Both the position numbers and the translations under genes were made by a program. Below, piece by piece: positions 7,811-17,648 of a DNA stretch of 64,000 nt. The stretch covers positions 1 through 64,000 of the forward strand of contig JBBDNB010000012.1 in assembly GCA_040877935.1 (NCBI GenBank), in the 5' to 3' direction. This stretch comes from Chitinophagales bacterium. GTDB taxonomy: Bacteria; Bacteroidota; Bacteroidia; Chitinophagales; CAIOSU01. Within the stretch, counting starts at the first letter, position 1; the number at the start of each line of letters is the position of its first letter. The notes below the pieces were generated by a model. It saw only the letters and a program-made list of their open reading frames with translations. It did no database searches and was not told where the DNA came from.

Positions 7811-8254
7811 TTATAATTTCTCATCAAAATAATAAAGATACTCGTCTGTTAGATGCATTTGGCTGAGCCATAGCTCATCATTTGTCAATTTAACGATGTC
7901 GTACAATTCTGCATCTTTTTGTCCCAGACTGTCTGTGTATATAACCACAATGCTTAGGCCTTCATTGTCAAATGTCCATTTGCCTTCTTGCACAACGGTG
8001 CTGTCCCCAATGCTCGTATTGGTAAATGTGGTTTCAAGACGAACATTATCATCTTTATCAAATATAATTTCAGTAGGATTGAAAAGCGCCACAGTATCTG
8101 TGCGGTTTAGCACAATTTGCTTCAACTCCCATTCATTGGTCAATCTTCCTTTTTTGGTGCGCAGCGAAACATTGGGCCCGTACTCGTATTTATTGCAGGC
8201 AAATGTTGCTAAAAGAAAGAGTATTATAAGTATTCCTGATGTTTTTTTCATCAT
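7811..8254 (-). CDS. Lipocalin-like lipoprotein
   Basis: 147 residues with a lipoprotein signal: a hydrophobic stretch after MMKK ending in the lipobox LATFAC. The mature part has alternating beta strands, with WELKQI early and GKWTF in the middle, resembling the small lipocalin-like lipoproteins common in Bacteroidota (which typically contain a W-x-L opening strand and a G-x-W-x-F strand). Probably outer-membrane attached, facing the periplasm. The ligand is unknown. Its 3' end is just downstream of the msrA-derived duplication. Confidence 0.6.
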   Translation of the reverse strand: MMKKTSGILIILFLLATFACNKYEYGPNVSLRTKKGRLTNEWELKQIVLNRTDTVALFNPTEIIFDKDDNVRLETTFTNTSIGDSTVVQEGKWTFDNEGLSIVVIYTDSLGQKDAELYDIVKLTNDELWLSQMHLTDEYLYYFDEKL

Positions 8255-8332
8255 TTATTGATTTATGAACTAAAGATAACATAGAAATGTAAAACAGAAG
8301 GTCACTATGACTAATAAATCATGTTAAATTTA

Positions 8333-9637
8333 TCATTGCTTATCCGCAATTAATTCCTCTGAACGGTACGGAATATGATCGAGGGCATTTCTGTTTTCCT
8401 TCACTATTTCAAAATATTGGTCAAAATATTTTGAAGCTACAGGTTTGGATGGCGGAATTTTTTCTTTCAAAGGATCCACCTGTGCACCGTTTTTCCAAAA
8501 GCGATAGCAGACATGCGGGCCGGTTGCCAATCCTGTACTGCCCACATAGCCTATTACTTGTCCCTGCTTTACTTTAGCTCCTGATTTGATGCCTTTTCCA
8601 AATTTAGACATGTGCAGATATTGCGTAGTGTAGGTGCTGTTGTGCCTGATTTTTACATAATTGCCATTGCCTCTTTTATACTGTGCCTCTATTACAAGAC
8701 CATCGCCAACTGACATAATAGGCGTACCGTGAGGTGCAGCATAATCAGTTCCCAGGTGTGCTTTTCTGCGCTTTAGAATAGGGTGAAAGCGATTTTTATT
8801 ATAGCGCGAACTGATTCGGCCAAATTTTAGTGGCGATTTTAAAAGTGCTTTGCGCAGGCTGCTTCCGCATTCGTCAAAGAAGTCGCCAATTATAGTACTA
8901 TCGGGATTAAAATAGAAAGCGTAATATGCTTCACGTGTATGCTCAAACAAACTGCTTTCAATATGGTCAATGCCCACCCGCTGTCCGTCTATGTAATTGT
9001 CGTAATAAATCACTTTAAAACGGTCGCCCTTTTGCAAATGATAAAAATCTATGGTCCAGGCATAAATTTCTGACAGTTCTATTGCCAATACAGGACTTAG
9101 GTTTTCTTTCATTAGTGTTTCGTAGAGCGAAGAAGTGATTATACCTGATGCTGTTCTGCGAATTTTATAGGTCTCTTTTTTTCCGGTATAGATGCTGTCT
9201 TCCCTTAAACTATAAACTGCGAAATTGATGGGGTCAATTTCATATACCATATATACGGGCGTATTGAGCGAATCTTTCTCAAAATACAATTGATAATTTT
9301 TTCCGGCTTTTAGATTTCTTGTTGGAAAAATATTTTTTGAACCGCTTTCAATATTTACAATTTTCTGATAGGGAACTCCGACCGGCAATAAAAGATCTGC
9401 AAGGTATTCGTTGCGTCCGATTTTGGCTTCTTTCACATTGTATTTCTGCATATTGAAACCATAGATCCATTCTTCTTTCAGGCACAGGCTGTCAACTTTT
9501 GTTGCGGCAGTGAGTTCTTCAGCTTCTATTTGGGGCGCTTCAACAGGAACATCGCTCCAATTTTTGTAGAATAAAACCGAAATTAAGATAAGAAAAGGAA
9601 GGAGCAAGAGGGCTCCAATTTTTTTAGATTGACTCAT
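8333..9637 (-). CDS. M23 family metallopeptidase (peptidoglycan endopeptidase)
   Basis: 434 residues. An N-terminal membrane anchor or signal (about residues 8-26) precedes a long N-terminal region and a C-terminal LytM/M23 domain. The domain shows the zinc ligands His and Asp in HLGTDYAAPHG near residue 292, GDGLVIEAQYKRGNGNYVKI, the catalytic-strand motif YLHMSKF and GPHVCYRFWKNG. Family members cut peptide crosslinks in the cell wall during growth or division. The extended N-terminal part is like the OapA/LysM-less M23 proteins seen in Bacteroidota. It is transcribed divergently from the aminotransferase gene. Confidence 0.88.
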   Translation of the reverse strand: MSQSKKIGALLLLPFLILISVLFYKNWSDVPVEAPQIEAEELTAATKVDSLCLKEEWIYGFNMQKYNVKEAKIGRNEYLADLLLPVGVPYQKIVNIESGSKNIFPTRNLKAGKNYQLYFEKDSLNTPVYMVYEIDPINFAVYSLREDSIYTGKKETYKIRRTASGIITSSLYETLMKENLSPVLAIELSEIYAWTIDFYHLQKGDRFKVIYYDNYIDGQRVGIDHIESSLFEHTREAYYAFYFNPDSTIIGDFFDECGSSLRKALLKSPLKFGRISSRYNKNRFHPILKRRKAHLGTDYAAPHGTPIMSVGDGLVIEAQYKRGNGNYVKIRHNSTYTTQYLHMSKFGKGIKSGAKVKQGQVIGYVGSTGLATGPHVCYRFWKNGAQVDPLKEKIPPSKPVASKYFDQYFEIVKENRNALDHIPYRSEELIADKQ

Positions 9638-9736
9638 TAAGTCATTATTTTTTTAGAATCTGGTTAAAACCGCGTCCGGCAATAGTATTCTCAGTGTGCA
9701 ATTTCCTATTTTCGCAGCAAAAATAACGTAAAATTG

Positions 9737-10930
9737 ATGGAAAACTTATCAAGACGAATCAGTGAATTGCACGAATCTGCTACAATAAAAATGGCGCAGT
9801 TGGCACGGGAATTAAAAACGCAGGGCAAAGATATTATCAGCCTGAGTTTGGGTGAACCCGATTTTGATACCCCGCAGCACATCAAGGATGCCGCAAAAAA
9901 AGCCATTGATGATGGTTACACATCCTATCCACCTGTTCCCGGATATACAGAGTTAAGACAAGCCATAAGTGAAAAGTTCAAAAGAGAAAACAAGCTCGAT
10001 TATGCAGCGGAACAAATTGTGGTTTCTACCGGAGCCAAGCAATCGCTGATCAATGTGGTGCTTTGTCTTGCGAATCCCGGTGATGAAATTATAATTCCCG
10101 AACCCTATTGGGTCAGTTATGCTGCGATGGCGCAATTGGCGGAAGCCAAAATGGTGAATATTTCCACCAATATTGATGCGGATTTTAAAATCACAGCCGA
10201 GCAATTGGAAAATGCAATTACAGACAAAAGCAAGCTGTTTATGTTCAGCTCGCCTTGTAATCCTACGGGTTCAGTTTATAGCCGCAATGAATTGGCCGCA
10301 CTGGTTGAAGTCTTTAAAAAGTATCCCCAACTTTATATTATTTCTGATGAAATTTATGAGTACATCAATTTTGAAGCAGGTCATGAAAGTATTGGTACTT
10401 TTCCTGAAATAGCCGATCGGGTAATTACCGTGAATGGTTTTTCAAAAGGCTTTGCCATGACCGGCTGGCGCGTGGGTTATATAGGAGCGCCATTGTGGAT
10501 TGCCAAAGCCTGTACAAAAATGCAGGGGCAATATACTTCAGGAGCTTGTTCTATTGCCCAAAAAGCTGCTGAAGCTGCCATTAAAAGCGGTGCAGATGCC
10601 TCAAAGGAAATGAAAGCTGCCTTTCAGCGTAGAAGGGATATGCTGATTGAATTGCTGGAAGCAATGCCCGGCTTGAAAGTCAATCGTCCCAAAGGTGCAT
10701 TTTATATATTCCCGGATGTAAGTGCTTTTTTCGGTAAATCGTATGATGGCGAAAAAATAAAAGATGCCGATGATTTGTGCATGTACCTGTTGAAGGAAGC
10801 CAATGTTTCACTTGTAACAGGCTCTGCATTTGGCGCGCCCAATTGTTTAAGAATATCCTATGCCGCATCTGAGCAAGATTTACGCAAGGCAATGTCGTTA
10901 ATTAAAGATGCTTTAGGTAAATTAGCCTGA
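9737..10930 (+). CDS. aspC: Aspartate aminotransferase-type class I aminotransferase
   Basis: About 397 residues from the ATG at 9737; a TTG three bases upstream is a less likely start. It is a PLP-dependent fold-type I enzyme: SLGEPDFDTP near the N-terminus, YTSYPPVPGYTELRQA, CNPTGSVYS, SDEIYEYI, and the PLP Schiff-base lysine in NGFSKGFAMTGWRVGY near residue 237. It transfers amino groups between aspartate (or related amino acids) and 2-oxoglutarate. A weak -7-like TATTTTCG lies at 9707-9714. It is followed after one base by the heptose kinase-like gene, so they are co-transcribed. Aromatic or prephenate specificity cannot be excluded. Confidence 0.87.
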   Translation: MENLSRRISELHESATIKMAQLARELKTQGKDIISLSLGEPDFDTPQHIKDAAKKAIDDGYTSYPPVPGYTELRQAISEKFKRENKLDYAAEQIVVSTGAKQSLINVVLCLANPGDEIIIPEPYWVSYAAMAQLAEAKMVNISTNIDADFKITAEQLENAITDKSKLFMFSSPCNPTGSVYSRNELAALVEVFKKYPQLYIISDEIYEYINFEAGHESIGTFPEIADRVITVNGFSKGFAMTGWRVGYIGAPLWIAKACTKMQGQYTSGACSIAQKAAEAAIKSGADASKEMKAAFQRRRDMLIELLEAMPGLKVNRPKGAFYIFPDVSAFFGKSYDGEKIKDADDLCMYLLKEANVSLVTGSAFGAPNCLRISYAASEQDLRKAMSLIKDALGKLA

Positions 10931-10931
10931 T

Positions 10932-11912
10932 ATGCCATATATCAAAAATTTATTTGAGCAATTTTCTAAGACCAAAGTGCTTGTGCTGGGCGATATAATG
11001 CTCGATCATTATTTGTCGGGAGATGTAGATAGAATATCACCTGAAGCGCCTGTACCAGTTGTAGTTGCCAAAGATGAGTATTACAGACTTGGTGGTGCAG
11101 GCAATGTAGCGCTGAATTTAAAAGCCCTGGGGCTTTCACCCCTTATTTGTGCTGTTGCCGGAAAAGATAGTGCAGCCGGACAATTGCAGGAAGTATTGAA
11201 AGCCGAGGCCATCAGTGCTGATTATTTGCTTTATTCTGAAAAGCGGCCAACCACAGTAAAGACCCGGGTTTTGAGCAAAAGCCAGCAATTGCTGCGCATC
11301 GACAGTGAAAATTCTGCTGATTTAGAGGCAGGTGAAGAAAATGCTTTATTGGATAAAATCAGGGATATATTTGAGCAAAATAAGCCCGAAATATTGATCT
11401 TGCAGGATTATGACAAAGGAGTTTTGACAAAGCATGTGATTGAATCTGTTACTGAAATGGCATTAAAGCAAGGGACATTCATTGCTGTGGATCCCAAATT
11501 CAGACATTTTTTCAATTTTGAATATGCCGATTTATTCAAACCAAACTTAGCTGAACTCCGCAAAGCATTCTCAATGGAAAGCTTATCAGTCAAGCAATTG
11601 GATGAATATTGCTTACCATTGTTAAAACAGCAAAAGCACAAGAATTTAATGGTAACGCTTTCGGAAAAAGGCATTTATTGGAACAATGGAAAATCGGGTC
11701 AGCAATTTCCTGCAAAAGTCAGGAATATAGCCGATGTGTCGGGGGCAGGAGATACCGTAATTGCTGTTGCAGCGCTTGCTTTGTATCATGGTTTGAGCGA
11801 TAAAGACATTTGCAGATTGAGCAATCTGGCAGGAGGGATTGTGTGTGAATCACTGGGGGTGGTACCGGTAGATCCCCGGAAATTAGTGGACGAATGGCAG
11901 CATAATGATTAA
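10932..11912 (+). CDS. hldA: PfkB-family heptose-7-phosphate kinase (HldA/RfaE domain I)
   Basis: 326 residues matching the kinase half of HldE: VLVLGDIMLDHYLSGDVDRI, SPEAPVPVV, GGAGNVALNL near the N-terminus, DYDKGVLT mid-protein and the PfkB signature with catalytic Asp in DVSGAGDTV near residue 272. It phosphorylates D-glycero-beta-D-manno-heptose 7-phosphate at C1 for ADP-heptose and lipopolysaccharide core synthesis. The adenylyltransferase domain is absent, so a separate partner is expected elsewhere. It overlaps ktrB by 8 bases, indicating translational coupling. Confidence 0.85.
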   Translation: MPYIKNLFEQFSKTKVLVLGDIMLDHYLSGDVDRISPEAPVPVVVAKDEYYRLGGAGNVALNLKALGLSPLICAVAGKDSAAGQLQEVLKAEAISADYLLYSEKRPTTVKTRVLSKSQQLLRIDSENSADLEAGEENALLDKIRDIFEQNKPEILILQDYDKGVLTKHVIESVTEMALKQGTFIAVDPKFRHFFNFEYADLFKPNLAELRKAFSMESLSVKQLDEYCLPLLKQQKHKNLMVTLSEKGIYWNNGKSGQQFPAKVRNIADVSGAGDTVIAVAALALYHGLSDKDICRLSNLAGGIVCESLGVVPVDPRKLVDEWQHND

Positions 11913-13719
11913 TATTTTCAAAAGACTCAAAGAAGGGTTTAATATATTTCTTTTCGACAACCAGAAAAGAGTAAAGGAAATTTTCTTCTACTTCACTTTG
12001 CTGGCTTGTGTAGTTGTTTCTGCGTGCATTGTTGTTTATTATGGCTTTGAGCACAGTCCTGAACGCTTAGAATTGTTGCAAGATATAATTAAGGTAAACT
12101 TTCTGATTTTTTTGAGCAATTACCTGATACGCCTTTTCTTTTCTTTTGAGCGCCTGAATTTTTTGCGTACTACTAAGTTTGAAGGTTTTTTAATGCTGCT
12201 GCTGTTTTACGAATTGCTCAGTCAATTTTTTTACGAAAAACCTTTGCTTGATCATGTTTTCCAGCGGCTGAATATTGAGGCCTATGAAAGTTTTTATGTG
12301 GTCTTTACACAGTTGTATATCCTGCTATTTATAGCCATCCAATTGATAAAATATTTGCGTTCAGCAGTCAATCTCAATATCAAGCCATCTTTGCTTTTTG
12401 TATTGTCATTTTTGGGGGTGATCTTTATTGGCAGTGCTTTGCTGATGTTGCCCGAGATGACTGTCCAGGAAGGGTCTATGCGCTATGTGGATGCTTTTTT
12501 TACTTCTGTTAGCGCCACTTGCATTACCGGACTGGTGGTGGTGGATACGGCAACATTTTTTACGGTAAAAGGCCAGGCCGTGATATTGCTGCTGATGCAA
12601 TTGGGTGGAATTGGCATTATTTCATTTGCTTCCTTTTTTGCTTTTTTTCTGAAAAAAGGATTGAGCTTTCGCCATCAGACAGTGTTGCAGGATTTTTTTA
12701 GCGAAGATTCGCTGGATAATTCCAAATCGCTTATTCGCCAGATTTTCTTTTTCACATTTTCAATAGAAGCACTTGGCATCTTTTTAATCTATTTTTTATG
12801 GAGTGCAGATATGGCTTTCAGTAGTGTAGGGGAAAAAGTGTTTTTCTCAGTATTTCACGGTGTCTCAGCTTTTTGTAATTCTGGTTTTGTAATTCTCGAA
12901 AACGGTTTGATGGCAGAGCATGTTGCCAATAATTATATTTTACACATTGTACTTGGTGTACTGATTTTCATGGGGGCACTGGGCTTTCCGGCTATGCGGG
13001 ATATTTTAAGCATACAGAATTTGAGGGCACGACTGAAAATGCCCTGGAAGCAGTGGAAATTAAGTACTACGGTAGCCGTTTATGCTTCTGTGATTTTGGT
13101 GGCTTTCGGCATGCTGTTTTTTTGGGCACTTGAGAAAGACGCTGCCATGAAAGGGATGAATTTTTTTGAGATGTTTGTCACTTCATTTTTTCAATCTGTA
13201 ACTACTCGTTCTGGGGGCTTGAATACAGTAAATATTGCAGCATTGTCGGTTCCTACCCTAGTGATTTTTATATTTCTGATGTTTGTTGGTGGGTCTTCCG
13301 GGGGCACAGGCGGAGGAATTAAAACTTCTACTTTCTTTCTGATTATGCTGTCAGTAAGAAATACCATTACAGGAAGGAATCAATTGCAATTCAAGCGTAG
13401 AAATATTTCCTACAGTCTGCTGAATCGCGCTTATGCACTGTTTATTTTCTCTTCCTTCTCTATCTTGTTCGGAATATTTGTGTTGACCTTAACTGAGGAT
13501 GCCGATATTTTGGCCATCACTTTTGAAGCGGTGTCGGCCTTTGCTACTGTGGGGCTGAGCATGGGGCTTACTCCCGATTTAAGTGATGTGGGTAAGATTG
13601 TGATTTCACTGGGGATGTTTTCCGGCAGGGTAGGACTGCTGACCTTTGCTTTTGCGCTGAGCACAAGAGTAAAATCCAACAATTACCGCTATCCAAATAC
13701 CAATATGATGGTGGGCTAA
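11905..13719 (+). CDS. ktrB: KtrB/TrkH-type potassium transporter
   Basis: 604 residues, integral inner-membrane protein of the TrkH/KtrB superfamily. The four pore loops are visible: TSVSATCITG near 200, FHGVSAFCNSG near 318, SVTTRSGG near 431 and FEAVSAFATVG near 542, each supplying a selectivity-filter glycine. About 150 residues of extra hydrophobic N-terminal sequence precede the core, making it longer than classical KtrB. It imports K+ (or Na+-coupled K+), normally gated by a KtrA/TrkA ring. The only such partner here lies about 32 kb away at 45156-45848. Confidence 0.88.
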   Translation: MINIFKRLKEGFNIFLFDNQKRVKEIFFYFTLLACVVVSACIVVYYGFEHSPERLELLQDIIKVNFLIFLSNYLIRLFFSFERLNFLRTTKFEGFLMLLLFYELLSQFFYEKPLLDHVFQRLNIEAYESFYVVFTQLYILLFIAIQLIKYLRSAVNLNIKPSLLFVLSFLGVIFIGSALLMLPEMTVQEGSMRYVDAFFTSVSATCITGLVVVDTATFFTVKGQAVILLLMQLGGIGIISFASFFAFFLKKGLSFRHQTVLQDFFSEDSLDNSKSLIRQIFFFTFSIEALGIFLIYFLWSADMAFSSVGEKVFFSVFHGVSAFCNSGFVILENGLMAEHVANNYILHIVLGVLIFMGALGFPAMRDILSIQNLRARLKMPWKQWKLSTTVAVYASVILVAFGMLFFWALEKDAAMKGMNFFEMFVTSFFQSVTTRSGGLNTVNIAALSVPTLVIFIFLMFVGGSSGGTGGGIKTSTFFLIMLSVRNTITGRNQLQFKRRNISYSLLNRAYALFIFSSFSILFGIFVLTLTEDADILAITFEAVSAFATVGLSMGLTPDLSDVGKIVISLGMFSGRVGLLTFAFALSTRVKSNNYRYPNTNMMVG

Positions 13720-13802
13720 GCCGCTGTTCTGGTTTTTTGCATCGAAAAATCAAGATTAAATCTGCATAATGCCATTGAGCCCAGGTAACTACATAAAATT
13801 TA

Positions 13803-15320
13803 TTAACCGATCATTGTATCTTTTTGCTGTAATCGATATAAGTCGCTGTATTTTTTGATGGCATATTGCATAAAATAGCGGAAATTAAGTTTTTCACCTG
13901 TTACTTTTTCACAAAGTGCATCTGCGCTGTATTGCCTGCCATATTGATGGATATTGCTGCGCAACCAGTCCAAAGCAATCTTGCAATTTCCATTTTCCAA
14001 TTCTTGTTCCAGGTTGGGGAGGTCTTTTTTCATTTGCGCATAATATTGGGCTGCATAAAAACTTCCCAATGAATAGGTGGGGAAATAACCAAAACCACCA
14101 TGCGACCAATGAATATCCTGTAGCACACCTTGTGCATCAGAGGGCACATCTACTTTCAGGTACTCCTTGTATTTGCTGTTCCAGAATTCAGGCAATTCTT
14201 TGATTTTAATATCTCCTGAGATCAGGGCTTTTTCAACTTCGTAGCGCACCAATATATGAAAATGATAAGTCAGTTCATCTGCGTTGGTTCTGATAAGAGA
14301 GGGCTTTACCAAGTTCATTGCTTTGTAAAAGTCTTCCACATTTACCTGCATCAACTGATCGGGAAAATAAGCTTGGATACTTTTGTAAAAAGCTTTCCAG
14401 AAAGGCAAACCGCGACCGATATTGTTTTCCCAAATCCGAGATTGAGACTCATGTACTCCCAGTGAAATTGCTTCACCTGCAGGCATTCCATATTCCTCCG
14501 AAGGCAAACCCTGTTCATAAAGTGCATGTCCGCCCTCGTGAATACAGCTCCAAAGCATTTCACTCAGATTCTTTTCATCTACCCGTGTAGTAACGCGTAC
14601 ATCCTGAGCAGAAAAACTGGTAGTGAAAGGATGGGTAGAAAGATCTTGTCGTCCGGATTGCATGTCGTATCCCATTGCTTTGAGGATGTAAATCCCAAAA
14701 TCCCATTGCTTGTTTTTATCAAAATGCTGAAACATAAATGCATCATTGTTTTGTGGTGTATTGAAAATATGTTCCACAAAACCCACCAATTCACTGCGTA
14801 CATCAGAGAAAAGCTGATCCAGGTCTTTGACAGTAGCACCCGGTTCGTAGTCTTCGAGTAAGGCATCATATGCCTGGCCTTCATAACCCACCAGGTCGGC
14901 TTCCTGTTTTTTCAGGTCCACTAGCTCAGAGAGCTTTGGAGCAAATATGCTGAAGTCATCTTCTTTCCTTGCCTTTTGCTATGAAGAGAAACTTTGCGAT
15001 ATTGTTTGGCTCATTTTTTCCACAAAATCACGGCTGTATTTTTTCTTGCGTTCGTAATCTTTCTTGATCTCAGCAACATTGCGCTGTTCTTTAAAATCGA
15101 GGGAAGTTGTTTCACTGAGCGTCTTGAGCAAATCGCCCATTTTCTGGTCGGTGAAAAACTCGTGGGCAATGCCCGATAGTGTTGAAAGTTGACGCGAACG
15201 AAAGGAAGCACTGTTTTCAGGCATAAAAATTTCCTGGTCCCAATTGAGTAAAGCAGCAGAATATTCCACATCAGCTATGCGCTGCATTTTATCTTTTAAT
15301 TCCTGGTATGTTTTATTCAT
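13803..15320 (-). pseudogene. M32 (Taq-type) carboxypeptidase interrupted by one in-frame amber codon
   Basis: Read through as one frame, this is a 505-codon gene, the normal length of a thermostable M32 metallocarboxypeptidase, with zinc motif HEGGH near codon 260. Codon 114 (14979-14981) is TAG. Reading continues without a frame change into QKARKEDDFSIFAPKL and then YEGQAYDALLEDYEPG, both standard M32 sequence. The interrupted residue lies where family members usually have Trp (F-x-x-W-x-x-A-R), so a TGG to TAG change explains it. As it stands, translation yields a 113-residue N-terminal stub. The downstream part could restart at 14921 but would lack the N-terminal helices. Other genes here use TAG as a normal stop, so recoding is unlikely. 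The options are a recent nonsense mutation or a sequence error. Confidence 0.85.
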
Positions 15321-15532
15321 TGTTTAAAGCTTCTTGTGTTGTTTAAAATCGCCCCAAGTTATCAATACTAAAGCATTTGGCAAAAAACAGTGAGAGTTGG
15401 TAAGCTGAATTATTTAAACTCTTCCCCAACTATTTCAAATTTTATTGGTTAATTATCATCGGTATTTATGTAAATCCTGCATCACATTCTAAATTTATCT
15501 TTCATTTCAATCTGAAAAAACGTATTTTTGCA

Positions 15533-15540
15533 TTCTGTAA
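15533..15540 (+). promoter_or_regulatory. -7 element upstream of ahcY
   Basis: TATTTTTG fits TAnnTTTG and lies 18 bases before the ahcY start codon. No good -33 TTTG is seen at the usual spacing, so only the -7 half is supported. Confidence 0.4.
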
Positions 15541-15557
15541 AAAAATAAAACACAATT

Positions 15558-16865
15558 ATGATTACTGAAAAAACAAATTACAAAGTAAAAGACATCAATT
15601 TGGCCGAATGGGGCAGAAAAGAAATAGAATTGGCCGAGGCGGAAATGCCTGGTTTGATGGCATTACGTGAAGAGTTTGGAAAAGAAAAACCTTTGAAAGG
15701 TGCGCGTATTGCAGGTTGTCTGCATATGACCATCCAAACTGCCGTATTGATTGAAACGCTTACTGTATTGGGGGCTGAAGTGACCTGGTCTTCTTGCAAT
15801 ATTTTCTCCACACAAGATCAGGCTGCTGCTGCTATTGCTGCCACAGGCGTTCCTGTTTTTGCCTGGAAAGGAATGAATGCAGAAGAATTTGACTGGTGTA
15901 TTGAGCAAACCCTATTTGCTTTTGAAGGCGGCAAGCCTTTGAATATGATTTTGGACGATGGTGGCGATTTGACCAATATGGTTTTTGACAACTATCCAGA
16001 ATTGGCAAAAGATATCAAAGGATTGTCAGAGGAAACCACCACTGGTGTACATCGCCTGTACGAGCGCATGAGAAACGGAACACTTGTAATGCCCGCCATC
16101 AATGTGAACGATTCTGTGACTAAATCTAAATTTGACAACAAATACGGCTGTAAAGAATCATTGGTAGATGCTATTCGCAGAGCTACGGATGTAATGATGG
16201 CTGGAAAAGTAGCCGTGGTTGCAGGATATGGCGATGTTGGAAAAGGTTCTGCTGCTTCACTGAGAGGTGCAGGTGCCCGGGTAATTGTTACTGAAATCGA
16301 TCCTATTTGCGCACTTCAAGCTGCAATGGATGGTTTTGAAGTAAAGAAAATGATCAATGCTGCTCCCGAGGGTGATATTATTGTTACGGCTACCGGAAAC
16401 AAAGATATTTTGGGTGCTGAGCATTTTAAAGCAATGAAAGACAAAGTAATTGTGTGTAATATTGGTCACTTCGACAATGAAATTGATGTTGCCTGGTTGA
16501 ACAAAAATTCTGAGGAAGGCAAAATCGAAATCAAGCCGCAAGTTGATAAATACAAAATCAATGGCAAGGACATCATCTTATTGGCAGAAGGTCGTTTGGT
16601 GAATTTAGGATGTGCAACAGGACACCCTTCATTTGTAATGTCCAACTCTTTTACCAATCAGACATTGGCACAAATTGAACTTTGGACCAATACCGATAAG
16701 TATGAAAACAAAGTGTATGTGCTGCCGAAGCATTTGGATGAAAAAGTAGCCAAATTGCACCTGGAAAAAATCGGTGTTGAATTGGATGAGCTCAGACCAG
16801 ATCAGGCTGAATATATTGGCGTAACTGTAGATGGTCCATACAAACCTGAGCATTACCGCTATTAA
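15558..16865 (+). CDS. ahcY: Adenosylhomocysteinase
   Basis: 435 residues, full length. It hydrolyses S-adenosylhomocysteine to adenosine and homocysteine, clearing the product inhibitor of methyltransferases. Recognised segments are [28 protein letters not shown], the NAD-binding glycine loop [10 protein letters not shown] near residue 223, [18 protein letters not shown], and the C-terminal end PYKPEHYRY, where Lys and Tyr complete the cofactor site. It is monocistronic with its own terminator. No SAH riboswitch-like structure was seen in the short leader. Confidence 0.97.
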   Translation: MITEKTNYKVKDINLAEWGRKEIELAEAEMPGLMALREEFGKEKPLKGARIAGCLHMTIQTAVLIETLTVLGAEVTWSSCNIFSTQDQAAAAIAATGVPVFAWKGMNAEEFDWCIEQTLFAFEGGKPLNMILDDGGDLTNMVFDNYPELAKDIKGLSEETTTGVHRLYERMRNGTLVMPAINVNDSVTKSKFDNKYGCKESLVDAIRRATDVMMAGKVAVVAGYGDVGKGSAASLRGAGARVIVTEIDPICALQAAMDGFEVKKMINAAPEGDIIVTATGNKDILGAEHFKAMKDKVIVCNIGHFDNEIDVAWLNKNSEEGKIEIKPQVDKYKINGKDIILLAEGRLVNLGCATGHPSFVMSNSFTNQTLAQIELWTNTDKYENKVYVLPKHLDEKVAKLHLEKIGVELDELRPDQAEYIGVTVDGPYKPEHYRY

Positions 16866-16868
16866 TAA

Positions 16869-17618
16869 TTAGCTTATTCTATTAAATTTAGAAGCCGTCT
16901 CATTATCAATATGGGGCGGTTTTTTTGTTGTGCAACAATTCAACTTAGCCTTTAGCCATTCATAAAAATGCGTGGTCATGAGCAGCATAATCATGGAGTA
17001 GATAGTATCTTCTACAGGAATTGTTCCTAATCTATATCCAATATTTTCAGCGTCATTGTACCAGACAATAGGCTCTGTCAATGCTGTTCCGGTAAGAATG
17101 CCATTAACTATAAAAAAGGGAATCAAAGAGACAGCGTAGGCCAGATAAAAACGTCCCAGGTATCCATCCTTGCCGGATATTAAGAGATAAAGCAAAAAAA
17201 TGGATGTCAAAGTAAAAGTTACAACAGTGTACAAACGATCGTGAAAAGCAATTGCAAGTAGAACAAGGAGTAGGAGTAAAAACACACTAATGCTTTTTCG
17301 ATATTTTTTAAGAATATCATCGGGATTGTAGTAGTTCAGCACTTCATAAATAAACAAACATGAGTAGGGAATACAGAAGAAAAACAAGTATTCCTCAAGG
17401 GGTAAATTAGCGAGATAAATACCGGACAAATATTTCGGATTAAATCCCCAGATACCAATATGAGTGAAATAAATATCCCAGGTAATGAATACAAATGCCA
17501 TTAGTGCAATGGCAGGAATGAGTGCTTTCCATTTTTTGTAATAGGCCACTCTTTTTTCAAAACTGAGCAATAGCGGAATGGCAATGGAAGCACAATTGAT
17601 CAGTAAATAACTGTACAT
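16869..17618 (-). CDS. Lycopene cyclase (heterodimer-type CrtYcd-like domains, fused)
   Basis: About 249 residues with six or seven transmembrane helices. I favour the ATG at 17618 (MYSYLLINC), which matches how this family begins, over the GTG at 17648. Two related halves carry the family's short motifs: WDIYFTHIGIWGFNP with PLEEYLFFFCIP in the first, and WYNDAENIGYRLGTIPVEDT with YSMIMLLM in the second. The P-x-E-E/D pairs are the catalytic signature of the non-CrtY, non-CrtL lycopene cyclases found in Actinobacteria, archaea, fungi and many Bacteroidota. It cyclises lycopene ends toward beta-carotene. The upstream gene is an acyltransferase, a pairing that suggests carotenoid or membrane-lipid modification. 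Confidence 0.85.
   Translation of the reverse strand: MYSYLLINCASIAIPLLLSFEKRVAYYKKWKALIPAIALMAFVFITWDIYFTHIGIWGFNPKYLSGIYLANLPLEEYLFFFCIPYSCLFIYEVLNYYNPDDILKKYRKSISVFLLLLLVLLAIAFHDRLYTVVTFTLTSIFLLYLLISGKDGYLGRFYLAYAVSLIPFFIVNGILTGTALTEPIVWYNDAENIGYRLGTIPVEDTIYSMIMLLMTTHFYEWLKAKLNCCTTKKPPHIDNETASKFNRIS
16894..16926 (+). terminator. Terminator after ahcY
   Basis: A GC-rich stem (GCCGTCTCAT pairing with ATGGGGCGGT, with some G-T pairs) is followed by seven T residues. It lies inside the C-terminal coding end of the convergent lycopene cyclase gene. Confidence 0.65.
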
Positions 17619-17648
17619 AAATAGGGATTGCTGTTCCAAAATAGGCAC

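Noticed and set aside
14979-14981. Stop-codon reassignment (amber as Trp or pyrrolysine)
   Set aside because: Several other genes in the window, such as mvaB and mscS, terminate with TAG, and no pyl genes are present.
15320-15557. SAM/SAH riboswitch ahead of ahcY
   Set aside because: The leader after the -7 element is only about 10-15 bases, and no conserved riboswitch core was found further upstream.
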